Below are positions 1 to 7,280 of a stretch of DNA of 64,000 nucleotides, one piece after another (position 1 is the first letter of the stretch; each line of letters opens with the position of its first letter). Source of the DNA: GCA-2748575 sp965222725 (GTDB lineage Bacteria; Pseudomonadota; Gammaproteobacteria; Pseudomonadales; Ketobacteraceae). The stretch spans positions 5,146,001 to 5,210,000 of the forward strand of contig OZ244969.1 in NCBI GenBank assembly GCA_965222725.1, read 5' to 3'. Under the pieces are notes generated by a model. That model was given only the letters and a program-made list of their open reading frames with translations, was not told the origin of the DNA and did no database searches. The translations under genes and the position numbers were made by a program.

Positions 1-52
1 CGGTTTGATGTCGCTGGCTTTTATGGGCTTCTCCGGCCTGATCAAGATTTAG
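1..52 (+). CDS. rsxA: RsxA/RnfA, C-terminal end only
   Basis: Only the last 16 codons of the gene are in the window, read in the frame that stops with TAG at 50-52. The visible end, GLMSLAFMGFSGLIKI, fits the conserved last membrane helix of RsxA/RnfA. This is an integral subunit of the Rnf/Rsx ion-translocating ferredoxin:NAD oxidoreductase. The stop overlaps the AGGAGG Shine-Dalgarno sequence (51-56) of rsxB, so the two genes are translationally close. The call rests on the short tail plus its position directly before rsxB. Confidence 0.8.
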   Translation, partial: GLMSLAFMGFSGLIKI

Positions 53-62
53 GAGGAAGTTC

Positions 63-662
63 ATGGCGTTTTTCTCAGACAATCTGGCAGCAATTTTAGC
101 ACTGGTAGGACTGGCACTGGCCTTTGGCGGGCTGCTTGGCTTTGCCGCCATCAAATTTGCCGTGGACGAAGATCCCATCGTGGATCAGATCGATGCCTTG
201 CTGCCGCAAACCCAGTGCGGTCAGTGTGGACACCCCGGCTGCCGCCCCTATGCCGAAGCGCTGGCTGAAGACACCGACGAAATCAACAAATGCGTCCCCG
301 GCGGCGACGACACCATTCACGCCATTGCGGATTTGCTGGGGAAGGATTTTATTCCCCTGGATGCGGACGAAGGCGCTCACCATGATATTCCCGTGGTGGC
401 CTACATCCGGGAAGACGAATGCATCGGATGCACCAAGTGTATTCAGGCCTGCCCCATGGACGCCATTCTGGGTGCCGCCAAACACATGCACACCGTGATC
501 ATTGATGAATGCACAGGCTGTGACCTGTGTGTAGAGCCCTGCCCGGTAGACTGCATTGAGTTGCGCCCCATTGAAACCACCCAGCACAACTGGACCTGGC
601 AAGCGCCCCACGGCATTGGCGAATCACCGGCCGACATCATACCCGTGAGGAATATCGCATGA
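63..662 (+). CDS. rsxB: RsxB/RnfB electron-transport complex iron-sulfur subunit
   Basis: This is the iron-sulfur subunit of the Rnf/Rsx complex, which couples electron flow between NADH and ferredoxin-like carriers to ion movement and also reduces SoxR. An N-terminal membrane helix covers residues 8-31. A 4Fe-4S domain follows, with Cys52, Cys55, Cys60 and Cys77. Two ferredoxin-type clusters have cysteines at 120/123/126/130 and 150/153/156/160. At 199 aa it has normal family length. AGGAGG lies six bases before the ATG. Its TGA stop overlaps the rsxC start in an ATGA, indicating translational coupling. Confidence 0.97.
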   Translation: MAFFSDNLAAILALVGLALAFGGLLGFAAIKFAVDEDPIVDQIDALLPQTQCGQCGHPGCRPYAEALAEDTDEINKCVPGGDDTIHAIADLLGKDFIPLDADEGAHHDIPVVAYIREDECIGCTKCIQACPMDAILGAAKHMHTVIIDECTGCDLCVEPCPVDCIELRPIETTQHNWTWQAPHGIGESPADIIPVRNIA

Positions 663-2845
663 GCCGCAGAATCTGGGATATTCCGGGCGGAGTGCATCCG
701 GAGCAGAACAAATCCCAATCCAATCAGTCACCAATTCAGAGCGGCCCCATTCCCCCGCAGATCGTACTGCCACTGCAGCAGCACATCGGCAAACCTGCCA
801 AACCATTGGTGGCAGTGGGCGACCTTGTTTTAAAAGGCCAGATGATTGCCGAAGCCACGGGCCCCATCAGCGTGCCGGTTCATGCCAGCACCTCCGGCAA
901 GGTCATCGCCATTGAAGAACGCCCCGTGCAACACCCGTCACAGATTAACGGGGAATGCATTGTGATTGAGCCCGACGGCAAAGACGAGTGGATTGAGCAC
1001 CACGGCGTGCAGCATTTTAATATGCTGGAAAAGCGGGATGCTATAAATCGCATTCGCCGCGCCGGTATTGCCGGTATGGGTGGTGCAGGTTTTCCCACGG
1101 CAATAAAACTGTCGGTGGAAGACGACCACCGTATAGAGCAGCTGATTCTGAATGCGGTGGAGTGCGAACCCTACATTACTGCCGACGATGTGCTGATGCG
1201 GGAACGGGCCAAAGAAATTGTCGGCGGCCTGCAAATCATGCAATGGCTGATCAACCCGCAGGAAACCCTGATAGGGATTGAAGACAACAAGCCCGAAGCC
1301 ATCAAGGCCATGAAAACCGCCACCGAGCACACCAATATCGAAGTGGTGGTAGTGCCCACCAAATACCCTTCCGGCGGCGAAAAACAGCTCATCCAGATTC
1401 TTACCGGTAAAGAAGTGCCCAGCGGCGGCTTGCCCGCCCATATTGGTGTGGTGTGCCAGAACACCGGAACCGCCTACGCCATTTACCGGGCCATCCATTA
1501 CGGAGAGCCCTTGGTTAGCCGCGTTACTACACTCACCGGCGACACCATTGAACGCAAAGGCAACTATGAGTTGCTGCTCGGTACACCGGTGGGCGACGTG
1601 CTGGACTTTGTGGGTGCCAACACCAAAAAACTGAATCGCCTGATCATGGGTGGCCCCATGATGGGATTTGCGATTCACGACCTGCAGGTGCCGGTGGTAA
1701 AAGTCACCAACTGCCTGCTGGCACCGGCCAAAAAAGAACTGCCGGATCCCAATCTGGAGCAAGCCTGTATCCGTTGCGGCAGTTGTGAACAGGCCTGCCC
1801 TGCCTCGTTGTTACCTCAGCAGCTTTACTGGTTTTCAAAGAGCAAGGATTTTGACAAAGCGGTCAGCCATAACCTGATGGACTGCATTGAGTGTGGTGCT
1901 TGTGCTTATGTGTGCCCCAGCAATATTCCCCTGGTGCAGTATTACCGCTTTGCCAAAGGCCAGGTAAGAAGGAATGCCGAGCAAGCCGCCAAAGCCGATC
2001 ATGCCCGCGAGCGTTTTGAATTCCGCCAGGCCCGCCTGGAACGGGAAGAACTGGAAAAAGAAGCCAAGCGCAAAGCCCGCGCCGAAGCCGCCGCGAAGAA
2101 ACAGGCGGCAAAAAAAGCCGCAGGTGACACCGCCAAACCCGCCCCCGGCAAAGCAGCGGGAGCAACAGATCCGGTAACCGCATTGAAAACTGCGGCGGCA
2201 TCTGCCACCAAACGCTGGAAAGATGCCGAAAAAGCACTGAAAGCGGCCGAAGCCAATGGCTCGGATAATCTGGATGCACTCGCGCAAAAAGTAGAACAGC
2301 TAAAAGCCAAGGCCGACAAAGCCAACCAGGCCTTTGTTGAAGCCAGAAAAGCGGCCAAAGAAAATCCGCCGGCAGCCGCACCGGCACCCAAGCCCGTGGA
2401 AGTGGCAGATGATCCCCTGGCGGACCTGAAAAAAACCTCCACGGAAGATTTTCAGGCATGGCAGGCCGCTAAAAAAGTGCTGGAAGCCGCCGACCCCAAC
2501 GACCTCGAACAGATAAAAACCCTGACCGAAGAAGTGGAACGCCTGAAAGCCAAATCCGATGCGTCCAAAAAAGCCATGAAAGAGGCCCGGGCAAAACAGA
2601 AAGAAGAAATCCAGGCACAAAAAGCGGCAGAAGATCCGGTCAAAGCCGCCCAGACAGCCTTTGATGCGGCCGAGAAAAAACTGCAGAAGCTGGAAAAATC
2701 CATGACCATGCTGCAGGAAAAAGGGGGCGACACCAGCAAGCTGGAAACCTCCCTGCAGGACGCCAGACAGGCCTTTGAAACCGCCAAAGAGAATCTGGCA
2801 AACGCCCAGGCCAAGGCAACCAACCACACGGCAGAAAAGGCCTAG
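659..2845 (+). CDS. rsxC: RsxC/RnfC, NADH-binding subunit with long helical tail
   Basis: This is the peripheral NADH/FMN-binding subunit of the Rnf complex. It has a short N-terminal RnfC barrel-sandwich domain, then the Complex I 51-kDa-like nucleotide-binding core with a glycine-rich MGGAGFPTAIK segment near residue 140. Two 4Fe-4S motifs follow, CIRCGSCEQACP at residue 370 and CIECGACAYVCP at residue 409. From about residue 445 to 728 the protein is rich in Ala, Lys and Glu and predicted helical. This tail holds three related units of about 65 residues beginning with DP(V/L) near residues 504, 585 and 659. Such tails occur in other gammaproteobacterial RnfC proteins, but their role is not well defined. 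Confidence 0.96.
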   Translation: MSRRIWDIPGGVHPEQNKSQSNQSPIQSGPIPPQIVLPLQQHIGKPAKPLVAVGDLVLKGQMIAEATGPISVPVHASTSGKVIAIEERPVQHPSQINGECIVIEPDGKDEWIEHHGVQHFNMLEKRDAINRIRRAGIAGMGGAGFPTAIKLSVEDDHRIEQLILNAVECEPYITADDVLMRERAKEIVGGLQIMQWLINPQETLIGIEDNKPEAIKAMKTATEHTNIEVVVVPTKYPSGGEKQLIQILTGKEVPSGGLPAHIGVVCQNTGTAYAIYRAIHYGEPLVSRVTTLTGDTIERKGNYELLLGTPVGDVLDFVGANTKKLNRLIMGGPMMGFAIHDLQVPVVKVTNCLLAPAKKELPDPNLEQACIRCGSCEQACPASLLPQQLYWFSKSKDFDKAVSHNLMDCIECGACAYVCPSNIPLVQYYRFAKGQVRRNAEQAAKADHARERFEFRQARLEREELEKEAKRKARAEAAAKKQAAKKAAGDTAKPAPGKAAGATDPVTALKTAAASATKRWKDAEKALKAAEANGSDNLDALAQKVEQLKAKADKANQAFVEARKAAKENPPAAAPAPKPVEVADDPLADLKKTSTEDFQAWQAAKKVLEAADPNDLEQIKTLTEEVERLKAKSDASKKAMKEARAKQKEEIQAQKAAEDPVKAAQTAFDAAEKKLQKLEKSMTMLQEKGGDTSKLETSLQDARQAFETAKENLANAQAKATNHTAEKA

Positions 2846-2855
2846 CGAGTTCAAT

Positions 2856-3911
2856 ATGCCTGTACTGAATGTTACATCGCCCCACACCCACCGCCCGCTA
2901 AATACCGGGCAGCTGATGCGTCAGGTTATTTTTGCCACTGTGCCCGGGCTGCTGGCGCTGACGTTCTTTTTTGGCTGGGGCACACTGATCAACGCGATCT
3001 GGGCCGTGATGGTGGCGCTGGCATCCGAAGCTCTGGTGCTGAAACTGCGCAACAAGCCCGTTACCTTTTTTCTGAACGATTACAGCGCCGTGGTCACCGC
3101 GTTATTGCTGGCGCTGGCCATACCCCCCACGGCCCCCTGGTGGCTGACGCTGGTAGGCGTGAGTTTTTCCATTGTGGTGGCCAAACATCTTTATGGCGGC
3201 CTGGGTTCCAACCCCTTTAATCCCGCCATGGTGGGTTATGTCCTGCTGCTGATTTCCTTCCCTGTGGAAATGACATCCTGGTTACCGTCACAAACAGCAG
3301 AATCTGCACAAGCCCTTTCCATCACCGACAGCCTGGCCCTGTTTGCCACCAGCGCAGCCAATGGCCAGAGCGTGGATGCCTTCACCGGCGCCACGCCCCT
3401 GGATACGTTCAGAACTTATCAGGGCAATTTTGACGCCTTAAGCAATGCCGCAGTATTACATGGCACTCTCGCGGGCGTGGCCTGGGAATGGGTAAACCTG
3501 GCGTTTCTGCTGGGCGGTATTTACCTGATTGCCCGCCGCATTATTACCTGGCATATCCCAGTGGGTATGCTGGCGGCACTGGTGGTACTGTCCGGCCTGT
3601 TCGGCGGTATAGATCCCGACACTTACGCCAGCCCGGTATTTCACCTGCTCAGCGGCGGCACCATGCTGGGTGCGTTTTTTATAGCCACCGATCCGGTATC
3701 GGCGGCCACCAGTAATCAGGGCAAACTGATTTACGGTGCCGGCATTGGCATTTTTATTTATGTGATCCGAACCTGGGGCGGTTACCCGGATGCGGTGGCA
3801 TTCAGCGTATTGCTAATGAACCTGTGCGCCCCCACCATTGATTATTACACCCAGCCCCGAACCTACGGCCACGAAAAAGCCAATCGCGGCATGGCAAAAT
3901 CGGACCAATAA
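2856..3911 (+). CDS. rsxD: RsxD/RnfD membrane flavoprotein subunit
   Basis: This is an integral membrane subunit of the Rnf complex, homologous to NqrB, with several hydrophobic helices. FMN is covalently bound to Thr in RnfD proteins. The flavinylation motif FTGATPLDTF places the modified residue at Thr180. The start chosen is ATG 2856, giving MPVLNVTSPHTH and 351 aa, because RnfD proteins begin close to this sequence. An in-frame extension upstream would run back inside rsxC. It starts ten bases after the rsxC stop, in the same operon. Confidence 0.95.
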   Translation: MPVLNVTSPHTHRPLNTGQLMRQVIFATVPGLLALTFFFGWGTLINAIWAVMVALASEALVLKLRNKPVTFFLNDYSAVVTALLLALAIPPTAPWWLTLVGVSFSIVVAKHLYGGLGSNPFNPAMVGYVLLLISFPVEMTSWLPSQTAESAQALSITDSLALFATSAANGQSVDAFTGATPLDTFRTYQGNFDALSNAAVLHGTLAGVAWEWVNLAFLLGGIYLIARRIITWHIPVGMLAALVVLSGLFGGIDPDTYASPVFHLLSGGTMLGAFFIATDPVSAATSNQGKLIYGAGIGIFIYVIRTWGGYPDAVAFSVLLMNLCAPTIDYYTQPRTYGHEKANRGMAKSDQ

Positions 3912-3952
3912 AAGCAACACACGAACCAAATACGACAACACAGGCAAGCAGC

Positions 3953-4636
3953 ATGGCGGCAGAAAACAGCTTACTCGGTGTCAGCATCTCCAGGAACAGC
4001 ATTATTCTTGGCCTGTTTGCTATCGCCACCACCGGCCTGATTGTGCTCACCGAGGTGAATACCCGGGAACCGATAAAGCAGGCACGGGATCAAGCACTGG
4101 CCAGCGCGCTCCACGAAGTGCTGCCAAAAACAACCCACGACAATGAGCTGCTGGAAGATTCCGTTGTGGTTCAACCCCATCCGCTACTGGGCACCAAAGA
4201 ACCTGATGTGGCCTACATCGGCCGGGAAAACGACAACCCCAACGCGGTGATTTTGCAGGTAACCGCACCGGAAGGTTATGGTGGCAGTATTAATCTGCTG
4301 GTGGCCATTCTGGAAGATGGCAGCGTCAGTGGTGTACGTGTGGTACCGCCCCATTCGGAAACCCCCGGCCTGGGTGACGCCATAGAAATTGCCAAATCCG
4401 ACTGGATTCTTGGGTTTAACGGCAAGTCCCTGGATAACCTGTCGGAAAAACAATGGAAGGTAAAGAAAGACGGCGGCGTGTTTGATGCCTTTACCGGAGC
4501 CACCATTACGCCGCGGGCGGTAGTGGATGCCGTGCACAAAGCCCTGCAGTATTTTGATCAGAACAAGCTGAACCTTTTCGGCCACCCGGCAACCACCCCC
4601 GACGTGGCTGCCGCTGAAGAATCCGGGGAAAACTGA
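3953..4636 (+). CDS. rsxG: RsxG/RnfG FMN-binding subunit
   Basis: This Rnf subunit is homologous to NqrC. One N-terminal membrane anchor (about residues 10-30) is followed by a periplasmic FMN-binding domain. The flavinylation motif FDAFTGATITPRAV puts the covalent FMN on Thr184. At 227 aa it is slightly longer than the E. coli protein because of a tail rich in Ala and Glu. It follows rsxD by 41 bases and its TGA directly precedes the rsxE ATG. ApbE, which would attach the FMN, is not encoded in this window. Confidence 0.95.
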   Translation: MAAENSLLGVSISRNSIILGLFAIATTGLIVLTEVNTREPIKQARDQALASALHEVLPKTTHDNELLEDSVVVQPHPLLGTKEPDVAYIGRENDNPNAVILQVTAPEGYGGSINLLVAILEDGSVSGVRVVPPHSETPGLGDAIEIAKSDWILGFNGKSLDNLSEKQWKVKKDGGVFDAFTGATITPRAVVDAVHKALQYFDQNKLNLFGHPATTPDVAAAEESGEN

Positions 4637-5350
4637 ATGTCTGACGTTGATTACAAAAAAGTCACTCTCGACGGTCTGTGGCACAACAATCCGGCCCTGG
4701 TGCAAGTGCTGGGGCTGTGCCCCTTGCTGGCGGTATCCGGCTCGGTAGTAAATGCACTGGCCCTGGGCATTGCCACCATGGCGGTACTTACCTGCTCCAA
4801 TATTGCCGTAAGCCTGATCCGCAACTACACCACCAATGCGGTGCGCCTGCCTGCTTTTGTGATGATTATTGCCTCTTTCACTACCTGCGCCGAATTTTTA
4901 ATGAACGCCTTTACCTATGAGCTGTACCTGATTCTGGGGATTTTTATTCCCCTGATCGTTACCAACTGTACGGTGCTGGGGCGGGCCGATTCTTTTGCCA
5001 GCAAACACGGCGTAGCCGCATCCGCACTGGATGGCTTTATGATGGGTGCCGGTTTTACCGCCGTACTGGTGGTACTGGGTGCCATGCGGGAGCTATTGGG
5101 TACCGGGCATTTGTTTGCCAACATGCACCTGCTGTTTGGGGATATGGCGCAAAACTGGACGCTGACAATATTCCAGGACTACAAAGGCTTTCTGCTGGCC
5201 ATCTTGCCACCGGGCGCCTTTATTTTTATGGGCTTTCTGATGGCCATTAAAAACATCATCGACAAAAAGATGGATGAAAAAGCCAAGGCCAAAGCGGCAG
5301 AAACACCCCGCGAAAGCCGCCGGGTGCGTACCACCGGCACCATCACATGA
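4637..5350 (+). CDS. rsxE: RsxE/RnfE membrane subunit
   Basis: This hydrophobic subunit of the Rnf complex is homologous to NqrD and to the other small membrane subunit RsxA. It has about six membrane helices. Recognisable segments are WHNNPALVQVLGLCPLLAVS near residue 15 and the Cys-containing TCSNIAVSLIRNY in an early helix. A charged, cytosolic Lys/Ala-rich tail covers about residues 210-237. The gene abuts rsxG and overlaps the start of nth by four bases (ATGA), completing the usual rsxABCDGE-nth order. Confidence 0.95.
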   Translation: MSDVDYKKVTLDGLWHNNPALVQVLGLCPLLAVSGSVVNALALGIATMAVLTCSNIAVSLIRNYTTNAVRLPAFVMIIASFTTCAEFLMNAFTYELYLILGIFIPLIVTNCTVLGRADSFASKHGVAASALDGFMMGAGFTAVLVVLGAMRELLGTGHLFANMHLLFGDMAQNWTLTIFQDYKGFLLAILPPGAFIFMGFLMAIKNIIDKKMDEKAKAKAAETPRESRRVRTTGTIT

Positions 5351-5985
5351 ATGCAGAAAAACGTTACGAAATTTTCAGCCGTTTGCGGGCGGAAAATCCC
5401 AATCCCACCACGGAACTGAATTACGACAGTGCCTTTGAATTACTGATAGCCGTAATTCTGTCGGCACAGGCCACTGACGTCTCTGTGAACAAGGCCACCG
5501 ACAAACTCTACCCGGTGGCCAACACGCCTGAAACCATTCTCAAACTGGGTGTGGATGGTCTGAAAAAATACATCAAAACCATTGGCCTGTTTAACAGCAA
5601 GGCAGAAAACGTGATCAAAACCTGCCGCATTCTGCTGGAAAAACACGATGGCGAAGTACCGGACAACCGCAAAGATCTGGAAGCCCTGCCCGGCGTGGGT
5701 CGCAAAACCGCCAACGTGGTACTGAACACCTACTTTGGCCAGCCGGCCATGGCGGTGGATACCCACATTTTCCGCGTATCCAATCGCACCCGGATTGCCA
5801 AAGGCAAGGATGTGCTGGAAGTGGAAAAGAAATTAATGCGCCATGTACCCAAAGAGTTTTTGCTGGATGCCCACCACTGGCTGATACTCCATGGCCGCTA
5901 TGTGTGCACCGCCCGCAAACCAAAGTGTGGCGCCTGCATTATTGAAGACCTGTGCGAATACAAAGAAAAAACCGAATACGCCTGA
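5347..5985 (+). CDS. nth: Endonuclease III
   Basis: This is a bifunctional DNA glycosylase and AP lyase that removes oxidised pyrimidines in base-excision repair. At 212 aa it has the usual length. The helix-hairpin-helix LPGVGRKTANVV contains the catalytic Lys, and VDTHIFRVSNRT contains the catalytic Asp. The C-terminal 4Fe-4S ligands have the family spacing Cys-x6-Cys-x2-Cys-x5-Cys, in CTARKPKCGACIIEDLC. The ATG overlaps the rsxE stop, the rsx-nth coupling found in many gammaproteobacteria. Confidence 0.98.
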   Translation: MNAEKRYEIFSRLRAENPNPTTELNYDSAFELLIAVILSAQATDVSVNKATDKLYPVANTPETILKLGVDGLKKYIKTIGLFNSKAENVIKTCRILLEKHDGEVPDNRKDLEALPGVGRKTANVVLNTYFGQPAMAVDTHIFRVSNRTRIAKGKDVLEVEKKLMRHVPKEFLLDAHHWLILHGRYVCTARKPKCGACIIEDLCEYKEKTEYA

Positions 5986-6051
5986 CAGAGCCCCGCCCTT
6001 GACAGCAAAGCGCTGACAGGTTGAGATACACCTCTGAACGAGGAATCCCCC

Positions 6052-6249
6052 ATGTTTGATAAACAACTGCTGGAAGTGCTGGTGTGCCCCAACAGCAAAA
6101 CCAAACTGATTTACAACGAAGAAAAAAGCGAACTGATCAGCCTGGCCAGCGGCCTGGCCTACCCCGTAAGGGATGGCATACCGGTAATGCTGGAAGAAGA
6201 AGCCCGACAAATCACACTGGATGAAAAAGAATCCTATAAAAAACGCTGA
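6052..6249 (+). CDS. Trm112/YcaR-family small protein
   Basis: This is a 65-residue protein of the Trm112 family (E. coli YcaR type). GLAYPVRDGIPVMLEEEARQIT is the family signature in the second half. Trm112 proteins in eukaryotes and archaea activate methyltransferases; the bacterial role is less clear. E. coli YcaR has a CPxC pair and a further Cys for zinc, but here the first pair reads CPNS and the later Cys is Ser. Zinc binding is therefore probably lost. A GAGGA Shine-Dalgarno sequence precedes the ATG. The next gene begins nine bases downstream, suggesting an operon with the HIT gene and esterase. Confidence 0.9.
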   Translation: MFDKQLLEVLVCPNSKTKLIYNEEKSELISLASGLAYPVRDGIPVMLEEEARQITLDEKESYKKR

Positions 6250-6257
6250 GGCTACCC

Positions 6258-6602
6258 ATGAGTGGAGAAACCATTTTTACCAAAGTTATTAACCGCGAAA
6301 TTCCCGCCGATATCATTTATGAAGATGATCAGTGCCTGGCGTTTAAAGACATTAATCCGCAGGCACCGCTGCACGCCCTGGTGATTCCCAAGAATCCCAT
6401 TGCCAAAGTGTCTGACTGCGGTGAAGAAGACGAGCCCCTGCTGGGCCACCTGTTAACTGTGGGCGCCAAGGTCGCCGAAGAACAGGGTTATGCCGGCAAG
6501 TTCCGCCTGGCCATTAACAACGGCGCCGAAGTGGGCCAGTCCGTATTCCATATTCATGTGCACGTGCTGGCGGGCCGTGATTTTACCTGGCCTCCGGGTT
6601 AA
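6258..6602 (+). CDS. HIT-family nucleotide hydrolase (HINT type)
   Basis: This is a histidine-triad protein of 114 aa, close to E. coli HinT in length and sequence. Such enzymes hydrolyse adenosine phosphoramidates and acyl-adenylates. The N-terminal IFTKVINREIPADIIYEDD is typical, and the triad motif near the C-terminus reads HIHVHVL. A GAGG sequence sits before the ATG at 6258. It lies between the Trm112-like gene and the esterase with short gaps, so co-transcription is likely. The precise substrate cannot be seen. Confidence 0.93.
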   Translation: MSGETIFTKVINREIPADIIYEDDQCLAFKDINPQAPLHALVIPKNPIAKVSDCGEEDEPLLGHLLTVGAKVAEEQGYAGKFRLAINNGAEVGQSVFHIHVHVLAGRDFTWPPG

Positions 6603-6623
6603 TAAAGGCACTGAAAACCGACG

Positions 6624-7280
6624 ATGTTGCCTTGCGAAATCATTGAACCCACCCGCAGCGCCAATGCCAGCGTGATCTGGCTGCACGGCATTGGTGCTGA
6701 TGGTTATGACTTTGTACCGGTGGTTCCCCACCTGAAACTACCGGACAACCTTCAGGTACGTTTTATATTCCCCCATGCTCCCGTGCGCCCGGTAACCTGC
6801 AACGGCGGCTACCAGATGCGCGCCTGGTACGACATTCTGGAACTGTCGGAAATCCGCAAGATCAATGAACAGGATCTGCTCGAATCCTGTGAGCAAATCA
6901 GTCAACTGATTCAGGCCGAAAAGGACAAGGGAATACCCGCTGAACGCATTCTGCTGATCGGTTTTTCCCAGGGTGGCGCCGTTGCCTATCACACCGCGCT
7001 ACATCACCCGGAGCCTTTGGCGGGCTTGATTGCGCTGTCCACCTATATGGGGATTACTCAAGGTATTGAAGAGTCCCGCCATGCCGCCAATTGCAAACTT
7101 CCTGTACGCGTAGCCCACGGCAAGCAGGACGATATGGTCACCGAACGGGTGGCCACCCTGGCATTCGATCTGCTAAAACGGCTTAATTACGATATTAAAT
7201 GGAAGAGTTACCAGATGGGCCACGAGCTTTGCCTGTCGGAGATTCGTGACATCGGCCGCTGGATTGAGGAAATGCTTTAG
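6624..7280 (+). CDS. Carboxylesterase/phospholipase of the alpha/beta hydrolase 2 family
   Basis: This 218-residue serine hydrolase belongs to the family of Pseudomonas carboxylesterase II and lysophospholipase/thioesterases. WLHGIGADGYDF forms the oxyanion region, GFSQGG holds the nucleophilic Ser, HGKQDDMV the Asp and MGHELC the His. It has no signal peptide, so it is cytosolic. The family cleaves short acyl esters; the natural substrate is not evident. The gene is convergent with the following signalling gene and overlaps its end by a few bases. Confidence 0.92.
   Translation: MLPCEIIEPTRSANASVIWLHGIGADGYDFVPVVPHLKLPDNLQVRFIFPHAPVRPVTCNGGYQMRAWYDILELSEIRKINEQDLLESCEQISQLIQAEKDKGIPAERILLIGFSQGGAVAYHTALHHPEPLAGLIALSTYMGITQGIEESRHAANCKLPVRVAHGKQDDMVTERVATLAFDLLKRLNYDIKWKSYQMGHELCLSEIRDIGRWIEEML

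Noticed and set aside
938..1762. A long minus-strand ORF of 274 codons inside rsxC
   Set aside because: It lies wholly opposite a well-supported gene, has no family features and follows from the codon bias of rsxC.
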